A DNA stretch of 64,000 nucleotides from Pannonibacter carbonis. GTDB lineage: Bacteria > Pseudomonadota > Alphaproteobacteria > Rhizobiales > Stappiaceae. A model generated the notes under the pieces. The model worked only from the letters and a program-made list of their open reading frames with translations, had not been told where the DNA came from and did not search any database. This document shows positions 17,361 to 26,436 of the stretch, one piece after another. The stretch is taken from contig NZ_PUDR01000008.1 of the NCBI RefSeq assembly GCF_003012935.1, forward strand, positions 186,001 through 250,000, in the 5' to 3' direction. A program made the translations under genes and the position numbers. How positions within the stretch are numbered: position 1 is the stretch's first letter; the number at the start of each line of letters is the position of its first letter.

Positions 17361-17900
17361 TTACTTGGCTTCTTCGGCCTTGGCGCGCTCGATTGCCTCA
17401 ACGATCATCTTGCGGGCGACTTCCGGGCCTTCGATGCCCGTCACCTTCACCCACTTGCCTGGCTCAAGGTCCTTGTAGTGCTCGAAGAAGTGCTTGATCT
17501 GGGCAATGGTGATGTCCGGCAGGTCGGCGACCGACTGTACCTTCTCATAGCGCTTGGTCAGCTTCGAGCTGGGCACGGCGATGATCTTTTCATCCATGCC
17601 GCCTTCGTCTTCCATCATCAGCACGCCGATCGGGCGGCAGCTCATGATCGCGCCCGGCACGATCGGACGCTGGTTGGCGACGATCACGTCGATCGGGTCG
17701 CCATCGCCGCACAGGGTGTGCGGAACGAAGCCGTAGTTCCCCGGGTATCGCATCGGGGTGTACAGGAACCGGTCGACATACATCGCGCCTGCGGCCTTAT
17801 CCATCTCGTACTTGATCGGTTCGCCACCGACGGAGACTTCGATGATGACGTTGATTTCTTCCGGCGGGTTCTTGCCAATCGGCACGGCATCAATACGCAT
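17361..17900 (-). CDS. ppa: Inorganic pyrophosphatase (family I)
   Basis: 179 residues. The family I signature DGDPIDVIV and the surrounding [14 protein letters not shown], plus conserved acidic residues ([16 protein letters not shown]), identify a soluble magnesium-dependent pyrophosphatase that drives biosynthesis by removing diphosphate. The ATG at 17900 has an AAGGAG upstream and fits the usual length; upstream codons in frame are not conserved-looking. Confidence 0.96.
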   Translation of the reverse strand: MRIDAVPIGKNPPEEINVIIEVSVGGEPIKYEMDKAAGAMYVDRFLYTPMRYPGNYGFVPHTLCGDGDPIDVIVANQRPIVPGAIMSCRPIGVLMMEDEGGMDEKIIAVPSSKLTKRYEKVQSVADLPDITIAQIKHFFEHYKDLEPGKWVKVTGIEGPEVARKMIVEAIERAKAEEAK

Positions 17901-18037
17901 GGGATTGCTCCTTGAGTTGGTGCGCAGGTCTATTGCAGCCCGCGTTGCCGCGCGCAAGGGGCAAGTGCTGCGTTGCAACGAAAAGCCTAGGTGCCGGATG
18001 AGCAAAGAATGAAATCTGGAGTCGTCGAGCGGGTCGC

Positions 18038-18556
18038 TCAGCCCGGGCGGGCGGGCCAGCAGTAGATCAGAAGCTCGAGCTTGCGCCCACCGGTGCTGTG
18101 CCAGGTCCGGTTTGCCAGCTTGCCGCCCATGGCCCGGTAGAAGCCGCAGGCAGGCGTGTTTTCACCCAGAACCCTGACGGCCAGACCCGCCATGCGCTTG
18201 GCCTCGAGATTGGCTCTCGTGGCTTCGAACAACTGCCGGCCAAAGCCGAGACCCTGATAGTGGGGATGAAGATAGAGTTCATAGATCTCGCCAGCCGATG
18301 CCAGGCCGCGCATCCGGCAGGGGCCGGAGGTGGCATAACCCGCGACTTCACCGCTGACCTCCAGAAGGTCAATGCTGACACCCCTGGACAGGGCATCCGC
18401 CCACCAGCGCGGAGAGCGGTTGGTGACCAGTCGTTCGAGGTCCAGGCCGTCGAGAAGGCCGCGGTAAGCACCGCGCCAAGCGGCGGCATGAACGTCAGCA
18501 AGGGCTGCTGCATCCGTATGCCGGGCCGGACGAGTTTCGACGAGATGGGTTCTCAT
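18038..18556 (-). CDS. GNAT family N-acetyltransferase
   Basis: 172 residues from the ATG at 18556. The acetyl-CoA binding motif is [18 protein letters not shown], followed by [20 protein letters not shown], the usual GNAT strand-helix pattern. The acceptor cannot be named. It stands alone, 137 bases from ppa. Confidence 0.85.
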   Translation of the reverse strand: MRTHLVETRPARHTDAAALADVHAAAWRGAYRGLLDGLDLERLVTNRSPRWWADALSRGVSIDLLEVSGEVAGYATSGPCRMRGLASAGEIYELYLHPHYQGLGFGRQLFEATRANLEAKRMAGLAVRVLGENTPACGFYRAMGGKLANRTWHSTGGRKLELLIYCWPARPG

Positions 18557-18712
18557 GGGGAGATGATACAGAACCGGCTGCAAGTCGCAAAAGGAACCTT
18601 GCGTCAGGGTGCTGCAGTCGGGTGTTTTTCCGTTGCGCGCAGGTGATCCGGCTTCGGGCAATGGCATGTCCCGGGCTCAAGTCTGCGGTTGCGACCGGTC
18701 TGCGAACATGAA

Positions 18713-18738
18713 AAGGGCCGGCGACAAGGCCGGCCCTT
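18713..18738 (-). terminator. Intrinsic terminator, minus strand, with no gene upstream
   Basis: The arms AAGGGCCGGC and GCCGGCCCTT are a perfect 10-bp inverted repeat with a 6-base loop. On the minus strand the right arm runs into CCCTTTTCAT, a short U-tract. No protein gene lies upstream on that strand within 340 bases, so it may end a small RNA. Confidence 0.6.
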
Positions 18739-18770
18739 CAGGTGCCCCGCCCGCGCACGCGAGCACTTTT

Positions 18771-18838
18771 GTCCGGATTGGTCTGAGCCTCGGGGGGCTG
18801 GGGGGCTGATGCGTACCGAGGACCAATCCTGTCCGGAC
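18771..18838 (-). ncRNA. Candidate small structured RNA (long imperfect hairpin)
   Basis: GGATTGGT (18775-18782) pairs with ACCAATCC (18822-18829), CCTCGG (18788-18793) with CCGAGG (18816-18821), and an outer GTCC with GGAC, leaving a 22-base G/C-rich loop and two bulges. The hairpin lies 32 bases upstream (minus-strand sense) of the intrinsic terminator at 18713-18738. A promoter could not be placed with confidence. It could equally be a bidirectional structure or an untranslated leader. Confidence 0.35.
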
Positions 18839-19076
18839 CGGACGGGGATGATGAAAATATGGAGAGCCAATTTGGCCGGTGCAGGGCTCAAATGAGGCAA
18901 AAGCAAGATTTTTGAGCTGGCGGATCGGTTTGACGGCTAGACTCAACGAGGGTTGCCAAGGTCTCGCTGAGCAGGGCATCATGACAGACACGTGACACGC
19001 GCCTTGCTGGCCCGAGAAGCCACTGCCAGGTCGTGGAGATCCCTACGGGCGACTGCGCTCGGCAGCAGGAGGCGTC

Positions 19077-19469
19077 ATGAACGAGTGCGATACCGAAGCA
19101 TCCGAACGCAGCGGCGAGCGGACCAGTGCCATCCCGCTCGCCGTGTCCCCGGCGCCCCCTGCACGCCCGATCGTGGCCTTCGACCGGCGTGAACTTGACC
19201 AGATCCTGCGGCTTTACGGGCGCATGGTGGCCGATGGCGAATGGCGTGACTATGCCATCGATCTGCTGAAGGACAAGGCCGTCTTTTCCGTCTTTCGCCG
19301 CTCCAGTGAAATGCCGTTATATCGCATCGAAAAGGATCCGAAACTGGCCCGGCGCCAGGGGGCCTACAGCGTGATTGCGTCCGGTGGAATGATCCTGAAG
19401 CGTGGCCATGAACTGGCTTCCGTGCTCAAGGTTCTGGACAAGAAACGCCTGCGGCTGGTGGACGCCTGA
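19077..19469 (+). CDS. DUF2794 domain-containing protein
   Basis: 130 residues. The conserved core FRRSSEMPLYRIEKDPKL and ARRQGAYSVIASGGMILKRG marks the DUF2794 family, which is restricted to Alphaproteobacteria and has no known function. It is a small soluble protein. GGAGGCGTC lies just before the ATG. A strong terminator follows the stop. Confidence 0.85.
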   Translation: MNECDTEASERSGERTSAIPLAVSPAPPARPIVAFDRRELDQILRLYGRMVADGEWRDYAIDLLKDKAVFSVFRRSSEMPLYRIEKDPKLARRQGAYSVIASGGMILKRGHELASVLKVLDKKRLRLVDA

Positions 19470-19490
19470 GGGTGGAGACTGTCATGCAAT

Positions 19491-19521
19491 AAAAAGGCCC
19501 GGGCAGGTGCCCGGGCCTTTT
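19491..19521. terminator. Bidirectional intrinsic terminator
   Basis: AAAAAGGCCCGGGCA-ggt-GCCCGGGCCTTTT forms a 10-bp G/C-rich stem with an A-tract on one side and a T-tract on the other. It can end transcription of the DUF2794 gene (+) and of the Bax inhibitor-1 gene (-), which converge here. Confidence 0.9.
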
Positions 19522-19545
19522 CGCGTTTCTGTTTGATGCTGCTGC

Positions 19546-20295
19546 TTAGTCGCGGTTGCCGAACAGCTGCAGCAGCATGAGGAATAGGTTGATGAAGTCG
19601 AGGTACAGACGCAGGGCACCCATGATGGACTTCTTGGCAGCCACTTCGCTGTCATCGCCAGCGTAGTACATTTCCTTGATCTGCTGGGTGTCATAGGCCG
19701 TCAGGCCCGCGAAGACCAGCACGCCGATGACCGAGATCGCGAACTGCATGGCCGAGGAGGCCAGGAAGATGTTGACGATCGAAGCCAGCACGATGCCGAT
19801 CAGGCCCATGAACAGGAACGAACCCCAGGCCGACAGGTCCTTCTTGGTGGTGTAGCCGAAGAGGCTGAGCGCACCGAAGGACACGGCTGTGATGAAGAAC
19901 ACCCGGGCGATGGAACCGCCGGTGTAGACCATGAAGATCGACGAGAGCGACACGCCCATGACGGCGGCATAGACCCAGAAGGTGATCTGCGCGGTGGCGG
20001 CGCTCATCGACTGGATGCGGAAGCTCAGGAACATCACCATGCCGAGCGGCGCCAGCATAACGAGCCACTTCAGCGGGCTGAGGTAGATCGCTTCACCGAG
20101 TGCGGTGAGCTGACCCGATGAGTCCACGGCGAAATTGGCAACGCCAAGGGCGAACAGGCCGGTGATGGCCAGGCCGATGGTCATGTAGTTGTATACGCCC
20201 AGCATGTAGGAGCGCAGGCCCTGGTCAATGCCGGCATCGGCGTAGCGGCCGGCGACCGCGTAGGGCGTCTGGTTGTTCCGGTCGAACGACGACAT
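19546..20295 (-). CDS. Bax inhibitor-1 / YccA family membrane protein
   Basis: 249 residues with seven hydrophobic segments. The family blocks VYNYMTIGLAITGL and, near the end, YDTQQIKEMYY (the conserved di-aspartyl region of BI-1 proteins) and LYLDFINLFLMLLQLFG are present. Bacterial members conduct calcium in a pH-dependent way or modulate membrane proteases such as FtsH. AAGGGG lies ten bases before the ATG. Confidence 0.9.
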   Translation of the reverse strand: MSSFDRNNQTPYAVAGRYADAGIDQGLRSYMLGVYNYMTIGLAITGLFALGVANFAVDSSGQLTALGEAIYLSPLKWLVMLAPLGMVMFLSFRIQSMSAATAQITFWVYAAVMGVSLSSIFMVYTGGSIARVFFITAVSFGALSLFGYTTKKDLSAWGSFLFMGLIGIVLASIVNIFLASSAMQFAISVIGVLVFAGLTAYDTQQIKEMYYAGDDSEVAAKKSIMGALRLYLDFINLFLMLLQLFGNRD

Positions 20296-20353
20296 GTAAC
20301 TTATCCCCTTTTGGCAACGTGGAGGCGGAGGCCTCCAAACTCGTTTGCCATGG

Positions 20354-20382
20354 AATATGGGAAAAATACGTTACCTGAACAA
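20354..20382 (-). promoter_or_regulatory. Possible promoter of the Bax inhibitor-1 gene
   Basis: On the minus strand TTGTTC (20377-20382) and CATATT (20354-20359) are 17 bases apart. The following leader contains an imperfect inverted repeat (about 20311-20352, arms TGGCAACG and CGTTTGCCA around GGAGGC/GCCTCC). Confidence 0.4.
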
Positions 20383-20438
20383 GACGGTCCTTCAGAAAAA
20401 ACCATTACAGATTGTCCATGTGAGCCGATGCTCCGGGC

Positions 20439-23015
20439 TCAGAGGTTCCTGAGCACCGGGGCGGGCTTCTTGCCAAGCACCCGCCATGTACCGATCAGGC
20501 CAAATCCGACCGTCAGGATCAATGCCCCGAACACGGCTCCTGCGGCTGTGGCTGGCAGCAAGGTGAAACTGCCGCCCATGATCCCGGTAATGACATACCA
20601 GGCCGCAGCGGCCCCTGCGGCCAACGCGAACAGGGCGGTTGCAAGGCCGAGTATGGCGTATTCGAGCGCATAGGCGAAGATCAGTCTGGCCCGTGTGGCA
20701 CCGAGCGTCTTCAGGATCACTGCGTCATAGATGCGGCTGCGGTTGCCGGCAGCCAGGGCACCGGCAAGGACGAGCACGCTTGCAATCAGCGTGATCGAGG
20801 AGGCGGAGCGGATCGCCAGTGCAAGCTGTTCGACAATCGAATTCACCTGCGACAGGGCGTCCTTCACCCGGATCGTAGTGACCGTTGGAAAGGCGGAAGA
20901 CACTGATTTCAGCAGGGACAGTTCCCGTTCGGTGCTGACATCGGGATCCCAGGTGACGGTCATGAGATGCGCATGCGGCGCACCGGCGAAGGTGTTGGGT
21001 GAGAACACCATGACGAAATTGATCGCAAGGCTCTGCCACTCGACGGTGCGCGTGTTGGCCAGACGCGCGGTGATTTCACGCCCGAGGACGTTGACGCTGA
21101 TGGGTTGGCCGATCTTGAGCCCCAGGCCCGCTGCCAGTTCGGCGTCGAAGGAGACGAGCGGTTCTCCGCTATAATCCGCGCTCCACCATTGCCCCTCCAC
21201 GAGCTTGGAATTGGCGGGCAGGCTCGCCTCATAGGTGATGCCCCGGTCGCCGCGCAGCACCCAGGCGGCATCAGGCGTGGCCGTCACCTGATCGGAGGGC
21301 ACACCGTTCACCTTGGTCAGGCGCCCGCGCAACATGGGAACGCTCTGGATCTTGCCATCCGCCGCTTCCTGCCGGAGCAGGGCCTCGAACGCATCCCGTT
21401 CGCCGCTCTGGATGTCGATGAAGAAGAAGCTCGGGGCCTTTTCGGCAAGCGTCGCGTTGAGTTCGCGGCGCAGGTTGCCGTCGATGAGCGCGAGGGCCAC
21501 CAGCAGCGTCAGGCCGAGACCGAGCGACAGAACCACCGAGGGGGTCAACGCACCGGGACGATGGATGTTGGCGATGGCGAGCCGCAGGGCGGTGGAGCGG
21601 ACCATCGGCGCACGGCGGGCCAGCATCATGATGCCACGCGCCACCGCAATCAAAAGAAGGAACGAGGCCGCCGACGAGCCGACGTAGACCAGCGCGATGC
21701 GCTTGTCATGGGCCAGGAGGATCGCGATTGCAGCAAGGCTCAGCGCGGCAATCGCGGTGGCCACCAGATAGCGGCGCCGCGGCTGGCTGCGCCTTGCATC
21801 CACCTGATCGCGAAACAGGGCCGTCGGAGGAATGTCGTGGGCGCGGCCCAAGGGCCAGAGGGCGAAAGCGAGGGCGGTCAGGAAACCATAAAGAAGACCA
21901 AGACCAAGCTCCACCGGATAGACCGACATGACCAGCTGGATCGGCAAAACGCCGGCAAGCGCAGCGCTGGCGACGAAGGGCAGGATCGCGCCGATCACAA
22001 GGCCGATACCGATGCCGATGGCGGCGATCAGCATCACCTGGATCAGGTAGATCGAGAACACCAGGTTGCCGGTTGCGCCGAGGCACTTGAAGCTGGCGAT
22101 GACCTCGCGTTTTGTCTCGAGAAAGGCGCGGACCGCGTTGGCAACGCCAACGCCGCCGACGACCAGGGCAGTCAGGCCGACCAGGGACAGGAACTGCGAA
22201 AAGCGTTCGATGTTGCGTTGCAGGCCGGGCGCTGAATTGGCGCGGGACTGGATGCGCCAGCCGGCATCGGGGAATTTCGCCCTTGCCTCGCTCATTTGGG
22301 CGCGGGTGGCCTCATCGGACGTGCCGGGGGCAAGCCGGACACGGTAGGACCAGTTGACCAGGCTGCCAGGCTGCACCAGTCCGGTCGCGGGCAGGGCGCT
22401 GTCCGACAGCAGGAGGCGCGGGCCGAACTCGAGCCCCTCGGACAGCTTGTCCGGTTCAGAGGCGATGACACCGGTGACACGAACCATGCTGCGGCCAAGG
22501 GACAGGCTGCCACCGACTGCAATGCCGAGCCGGGCCAGCAGCGAGGCATCGGCCAGTGCGCCAGGCACACCATCAGGTCCGGCCGCCAGCTTCTCGGCCA
22601 GGGTCCCGCCGCCTTCTACGGCGAATGTTCCATAGAGCGGATAGGCGCCGTCCACGGCCTTCAGTTCAACAAGGGCCTGATCGCTGCCGTCCGGCTTGCG
22701 GGCCATGGCGCGCAGGGTGGCGACGCGAGAGGTCGGCCCGAGGCTTTCAATATAGGCGCGCTCAGTGGTGTCGGCCTCGCGATGGATCAGCCGGAACGCA
22801 ATGTCGCCGCCCAGGATGGTCTGGCCTTCGCCCTCGATCCCGTCGGTCATGGCGCGGGATACAGAAGTGACACCCGAAATGGCGGCAACGCCAAGGGCGA
22901 TGCAGGCGATGAAAATGTAGAAGCCCTTCAGGCCGCCGCGCAGCTCCCTGAGGGCAAAGCGCAGTGCCAGCCGCAGTCCGCCGGCCGGTTCCGGAGCAGG
23001 AACGAAGGCGCTCAT
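20439..23015 (-). CDS. ABC transporter permease, YbbP/FtsX type
   Basis: 858 residues. The N-terminal helix, a large periplasmic domain, and two FtsX blocks of membrane helices (about 260-400 and 735-850) match the YbbP/LolC-type permease family. Such proteins act as mechanotransducers or lipoprotein/lipid extractors at the inner membrane. It overlaps the ATPase gene by four bases (ATGA). In E. coli the same trio ybbP-ybbA-tesA is conserved, and here tesA is divergent on the other side. Confidence 0.85.
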   Translation of the reverse strand: MSAFVPAPEPAGGLRLALRFALRELRGGLKGFYIFIACIALGVAAISGVTSVSRAMTDGIEGEGQTILGGDIAFRLIHREADTTERAYIESLGPTSRVATLRAMARKPDGSDQALVELKAVDGAYPLYGTFAVEGGGTLAEKLAAGPDGVPGALADASLLARLGIAVGGSLSLGRSMVRVTGVIASEPDKLSEGLEFGPRLLLSDSALPATGLVQPGSLVNWSYRVRLAPGTSDEATRAQMSEARAKFPDAGWRIQSRANSAPGLQRNIERFSQFLSLVGLTALVVGGVGVANAVRAFLETKREVIASFKCLGATGNLVFSIYLIQVMLIAAIGIGIGLVIGAILPFVASAALAGVLPIQLVMSVYPVELGLGLLYGFLTALAFALWPLGRAHDIPPTALFRDQVDARRSQPRRRYLVATAIAALSLAAIAILLAHDKRIALVYVGSSAASFLLLIAVARGIMMLARRAPMVRSTALRLAIANIHRPGALTPSVVLSLGLGLTLLVALALIDGNLRRELNATLAEKAPSFFFIDIQSGERDAFEALLRQEAADGKIQSVPMLRGRLTKVNGVPSDQVTATPDAAWVLRGDRGITYEASLPANSKLVEGQWWSADYSGEPLVSFDAELAAGLGLKIGQPISVNVLGREITARLANTRTVEWQSLAINFVMVFSPNTFAGAPHAHLMTVTWDPDVSTERELSLLKSVSSAFPTVTTIRVKDALSQVNSIVEQLALAIRSASSITLIASVLVLAGALAAGNRSRIYDAVILKTLGATRARLIFAYALEYAILGLATALFALAAGAAAAWYVITGIMGGSFTLLPATAAGAVFGALILTVGFGLIGTWRVLGKKPAPVLRNL

Positions 23016-23731
23016 GCCGGTTGCCTCGCGGGCTGGGGAGAGCCGGCCTGTTCGCTCTCGATCTCGCCGGAGCGGAGACGCACGACGCGGTCGCAGCGCT
23101 CAGCCAGGGCCGGGTCATGGGTCACGAGCACCAGCGTCGTGTTGTGCCGGGTTTTGGCAGCGAACATCAGGTCGATGATCTGGTCGCCGGTTGCAGCGTC
23201 CAGGTTTCCGGTTGGTTCATCGGCGATGAGGATGGCCGGCTCGACGACCAACGCGCGGGCGACGGCAACGCGCTGCTGCTCGCCGCCGGACATCTGTGCC
23301 GGATAATGGCCGAGGCGGTGACCAAGGCCGACGGCTTCGAGTTCGGCGCGGGCCTTGTCGAAGGCCTGCCGGTCGCCAGCCAGTTCCAGTGGTACGGCCA
23401 CATTCTCCAGCGCCGTCATGTTCGGCACGAGGTGAAAGGACTGGAAGATGATGCCGACGTTGCGGCCACGGAAGCGGGCAAGCTGGTCCTCGCCCATCGG
23501 CGTCAGGTCGGTGCCCGCGACTTCAACAGTGCCCCGGTCCGCACGCTCCAGCCCGGCCATGACCATCAGCAATGTTGACTTGCCGGAGCCGGATGGGCCA
23601 ACGAGGCCAACGGAAGATCCGGTCTGGATGTCGAGGCTGATGCCTTTCAGGATGTGGACCCGTCCGGCGCCCTCGCCAAGGGTCAGGTGAACGTCCTTGA
23701 GAGTGATGGCTGGTCCAGACGTCATGGTCAT
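23012..23731 (-). CDS. ABC transporter ATP-binding protein, YbbA/LolD type
   Basis: 239 residues. Walker A GPSGSGKST, signature [15 protein letters not shown] and Walker B ILIADEPTGNLD mark the MacB/LolD class of ATPases that partner FtsX-type permeases. Two start codons are possible, 23731 (MTMTSGP) and 23725; further upstream frame extends across the divergent promoter region and is unlikely. It forms one unit with the permease gene. Confidence 0.88.
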   Translation of the reverse strand: MTMTSGPAITLKDVHLTLGEGAGRVHILKGISLDIQTGSSVGLVGPSGSGKSTLLMVMAGLERADRGTVEVAGTDLTPMGEDQLARFRGRNVGIIFQSFHLVPNMTALENVAVPLELAGDRQAFDKARAELEAVGLGHRLGHYPAQMSGGEQQRVAVARALVVEPAILIADEPTGNLDAATGDQIIDLMFAAKTRHNTTLVLVTHDPALAERCDRVVRLRSGEIESEQAGSPQPARQPA

Positions 23732-23805
23732 CCCTATATAGTGCATGTGCCGAGAGCATCGTGCGCCAGCATATGGGGCCAAATCAGGGAGCGATCCAGA
23801 CCGCC

Positions 23806-24459
23806 ATGCGTTTGTTCTTGTATCTGATTGTGACAGCCGTTGCGGCTTTCCTGCCGTCCGCAGCCTTTGCCCAAAGCAGCGCACCAGCCGCAGCAGGCGG
23901 CGAAGCCGTGGAAATCGTGGTGCTCGGCGACAGTCTTTCGGCTGGCTACCTGCTGCCGCCGAACGAAGCGTTTCCAAGCCAGCTGGAACAGGCCCTGCGG
24001 GAAAAGGGGCATAACATTTCCGTGATCAATGCCGGGGTGTCTGGTGATACGTCTTCTGGCGGGCTGTCCCGTCTCGACTGGTCCGTGCCGCCGACGGCGG
24101 ATGCCGTGATTGTCGAACTGGGCGCAAATGATGCGCTGCGGGGCATTGATCCGGCCGCGACACGGGCCAATCTCGAGGCCATCGTGGCACGGTTGACGTC
24201 GCGCGGGGTCAAGGTTCTGGTCGCCGGCATGCTGGCGCCGCGCAATCTGGGGGAGGAATATGCCAGCAACTTTGACCCGATTTTTCCCGAGATCGCCGCT
24301 GCGCATGATGCGCTGCTCTATCCGTTTTTCCTCGACGGGGTCGCAATGGACCCGAAACTCAATCTTGCTGACGGCATGCATCCAACCGGCGAGGGGGTTT
24401 CGGTGATCGTCGCCCGTATGCTACCGCTTGTCGAGGAGCTGATCGCGCGGACCCGGTAG
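23806..24459 (+). CDS. tesA: GDSL-type arylesterase/lysophospholipase TesA
   Basis: 217 residues. A signal peptide (MRLFLYLIVTAVAAFLPSAAFA) is followed by block I GDSLSAGY with the nucleophile Ser43, block II near NAGVSGDTSSGG, block III GANDALRG and block V ADGMHP with the catalytic Asp and His. This is the periplasmic multifunctional thioesterase/protease I/lysophospholipase L1 family. I chose the ATG that begins the signal peptide; an upstream GTG at 23761 would add 15 residues. Divergent from the YbbA-type ABC genes, as in many proteobacteria. Confidence 0.9.
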   Translation: MRLFLYLIVTAVAAFLPSAAFAQSSAPAAAGGEAVEIVVLGDSLSAGYLLPPNEAFPSQLEQALREKGHNISVINAGVSGDTSSGGLSRLDWSVPPTADAVIVELGANDALRGIDPAATRANLEAIVARLTSRGVKVLVAGMLAPRNLGEEYASNFDPIFPEIAAAHDALLYPFFLDGVAMDPKLNLADGMHPTGEGVSVIVARMLPLVEELIARTR

Positions 24460-24553
24460 GCCGCCGATCTGACTCTCCTTCCTTTCCCGCACGGGCATGG
24501 TCCGACAGACCGGATCCGCCTGCCTTCTTGTCAGACCTGATCAGGACACACCG

Positions 24554-25606
24554 ATGGACCTTCGCCGTCTCGGCCGCACGGATGTTGCGGTCAGCAAAAT
24601 CTGCCTTGGAACCATGACCTTCGGCGAGCAGAACACCGAGGCGGAAGGTCATGCCCAGCTTGATCGCGCCTTTGCTGCCGGCGTGAATTTCCTCGATGCA
24701 GCCGAACTCTACCCGATCCCGCCACGTCCGGAGACGCAAGGGCGCACCGAACGCATCATCGGCACCTGGTTGAAGGCCCGGGGCCTGCGCGACAAGGTGA
24801 TCGTTGCGACCAAGGTGGTGGGTCGTTCCGAGATGACGCATTTCCGCAAGGATGGTGCGGAAGGCCGCCTGACCGCGGCCCAGATCAACGAGGCGGTTGA
24901 TCGCAGCCTGATCAACCTGCAGACCGACTACATCGACCTTTACCAGGTGCATTGGCCCGACCGGAACGTGTCCGGGTTCGGCTCCAATCCGACCCGCTGG
25001 GCTGATCCGGAACCGGTTGCCGATGAGACGCCGATCGAGGAGACGCTTGAGGCGCTGACGGCGCTGGTGAAGGCGGGCAAGGTGCGTCACCTTGGCCTGT
25101 CGAACGAGAGCCCCTGGGGGACGATGTCCTACGTGAAGGCGGCGGAGATGCGCGGGTTGGAACGGGTGGTGTCGATCCAGAACGCCTACAATCTGGTCAA
25201 CCGTACCTTTGAGAGCGGACTGGCAGAGGTCGCCTTGCGCGAGGACGTTGGTCTTCTGGCCTATTCCGCATTGGGGCAGGGTTATCTGACCGGCAAGTAC
25301 CGCGATGGTGCCCTGCCGGCAGGATCCCGCAAGGCCTTGTTCAACCGGCTGCAGCGGTATGAGAAGCCGGGCGGTGAAGCGGCGATCAATGCCTATGTCG
25401 ATCTCGCCCGGGACGCCGGCCTTGATCCCTCCCAGATGGCGATTGCCTTTGCCCTGTCGCGCAGCTTCGTGACCAGCGTCATCATCGGCGCGACCAGCAT
25501 GGCACAGCTGGACGTGGCGCTTGGGGCGGCGGACCTGGAGCTGTCCGCAGACGTCCTGGCGCGGATCGACGAGTTGCACCAGTTGCACGGCAATCCCTGT
25601 CCGTAA
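24554..25606 (+). CDS. tas: Aldo/keto reductase, Tas type
   Basis: 350 residues. The (beta/alpha)8 aldo/keto reductase fold is shown by LGTMTFGEQNTEAEGHAQLD, the catalytic-type DAAELYP (Asp/Tyr), KVIVATKVVG (Lys) and YIDLYQVHWPDR (His). The length and the inserted region after the VHWPDR match E. coli Tas rather than shorter AKRs. It reduces carbonyls with NADPH; the physiological substrate is unknown. The 94 bases after tesA hold no clear terminator. Confidence 0.85.
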   Translation: MDLRRLGRTDVAVSKICLGTMTFGEQNTEAEGHAQLDRAFAAGVNFLDAAELYPIPPRPETQGRTERIIGTWLKARGLRDKVIVATKVVGRSEMTHFRKDGAEGRLTAAQINEAVDRSLINLQTDYIDLYQVHWPDRNVSGFGSNPTRWADPEPVADETPIEETLEALTALVKAGKVRHLGLSNESPWGTMSYVKAAEMRGLERVVSIQNAYNLVNRTFESGLAEVALREDVGLLAYSALGQGYLTGKYRDGALPAGSRKALFNRLQRYEKPGGEAAINAYVDLARDAGLDPSQMAIAFALSRSFVTSVIIGATSMAQLDVALGAADLELSADVLARIDELHQLHGNPCP

Positions 25607-25852
25607 GCCGAGGCGCGAACCGGCAGCTCTCGTCCCGTCCGGAGGGGCGGGGGCTCCGTCCTGTTGCGGCCCGATTTGGTGCCTGACGGCAAAAGCCGAA
25701 TCAATCTGGCACCGTTCCGGCCCTTCTTTTTGGGGTTTGCAGGGCGCATGTGATGAAAATCGGCGTGATTTCAAAATCTTGCGATTTTTCTTGCGCACTG
25801 CGGCAAGATGCGGACTGAATGATCCCGTCAGCGACAGCGGAGGATCCGCCCG
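25607..25852. other. Intergenic stretch with AT-rich inverted repeats
   Basis: No gene seen. From about 25752 to 25796 the sequence is AT-rich and holds AAAATCG and CGATTTTT arms plus GATTTCAAAATC, which could form a weak hairpin or bind a regulator of the following gene. Confidence 0.35.
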
Positions 25853-26389
25853 ATGCCGCGCTTGTTTACGGGTCTTGAACTTCCTGCCCAGACAGGGCTG
25901 CACCTGTCCATGCTCCGTGGTGGCCTCAAAGGCAGCCGCTGGATCGATCCTGAAAACTATCACATTACCCTGCGTTTCATTGGCGACATCGACGACCGCA
26001 CGGCGGACGAGGTGGCTGATGCGTTGTCGCGTGTGCGCCGCGATCCGGTGGAGATCCGGCTGTGCGGACTCGGGTCCTTCGGCAACGGCAAGCCGCATGC
26101 CGTCTGGGCGAGGGTTCAGCCGACGCCGCAACTGGCCGAGTTGCAGGCCGAGCAGGAACGCATCCTGCAGCGGCTTGGGCTTGCGCCGGAGCGGCGCAAA
26201 TATATGCCTCACGTTACGATTGCCCGCTGCAAGACCGCCAGCAATGAGGATGTGGCGCGCTGGCTGATGGAGCGGGGAGACTTCCAGGCGCCAGCCTTCA
26301 AAGCTGGGCGGTTCGTGCTGTTTTCGTCACGTGCGAGTATTGGCGGCGGCCCTTACCTGGTCGAGGAGGCCTTTCCGCTCGCGGCCTGA
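25853..26389 (+). CDS. thpR: RNA 2',3'-cyclic phosphodiesterase ThpR (LigT-like)
   Basis: 178 residues. The two HxT motifs HITL (near residue 42) and HVTI (near residue 121) are the catalytic pair of 2H phosphoesterases, and the overall pattern (MPRLFTGLELP... SRWIDPENYHITLRFIG) is that of ThpR/LigT. The enzyme opens 2',3'-cyclic phosphates of RNA and tRNA halves. GGAGGATC precedes the ATG. Confidence 0.9.
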   Translation: MPRLFTGLELPAQTGLHLSMLRGGLKGSRWIDPENYHITLRFIGDIDDRTADEVADALSRVRRDPVEIRLCGLGSFGNGKPHAVWARVQPTPQLAELQAEQERILQRLGLAPERRKYMPHVTIARCKTASNEDVARWLMERGDFQAPAFKAGRFVLFSSRASIGGGPYLVEEAFPLAA

Positions 26390-26436
26390 CCGGCTATCCA
26401 TCTGCCATCAATGCAACGTTGACAGGGTGTGATGCG

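Larger units (their letters stand above)
18557..19076. other. 520-base stretch without a convincing gene
   Basis: Short open frames here have no family-like content and no good ribosome sites. The stretch holds a minus-strand terminator (18713-18738), a long imperfect hairpin (18771-18838) and presumably the promoter of the DUF2794 gene. See those entries. Confidence 0.6.

Noticed and set aside
18609-18906. Short open frames in the 520-base gap
   Set aside because: No ribosome sites, biased Arg/Pro/Ala content and overlap with strong hairpins; more likely a structured RNA or spacer.
24359-26212. A 617-codon open frame on the minus strand opposite the aldo/keto reductase
   Set aside because: It is antisense to a clear Tas-type gene and thpR, lacks any family-like block, and is explained by high G/C content which removes stop codons.
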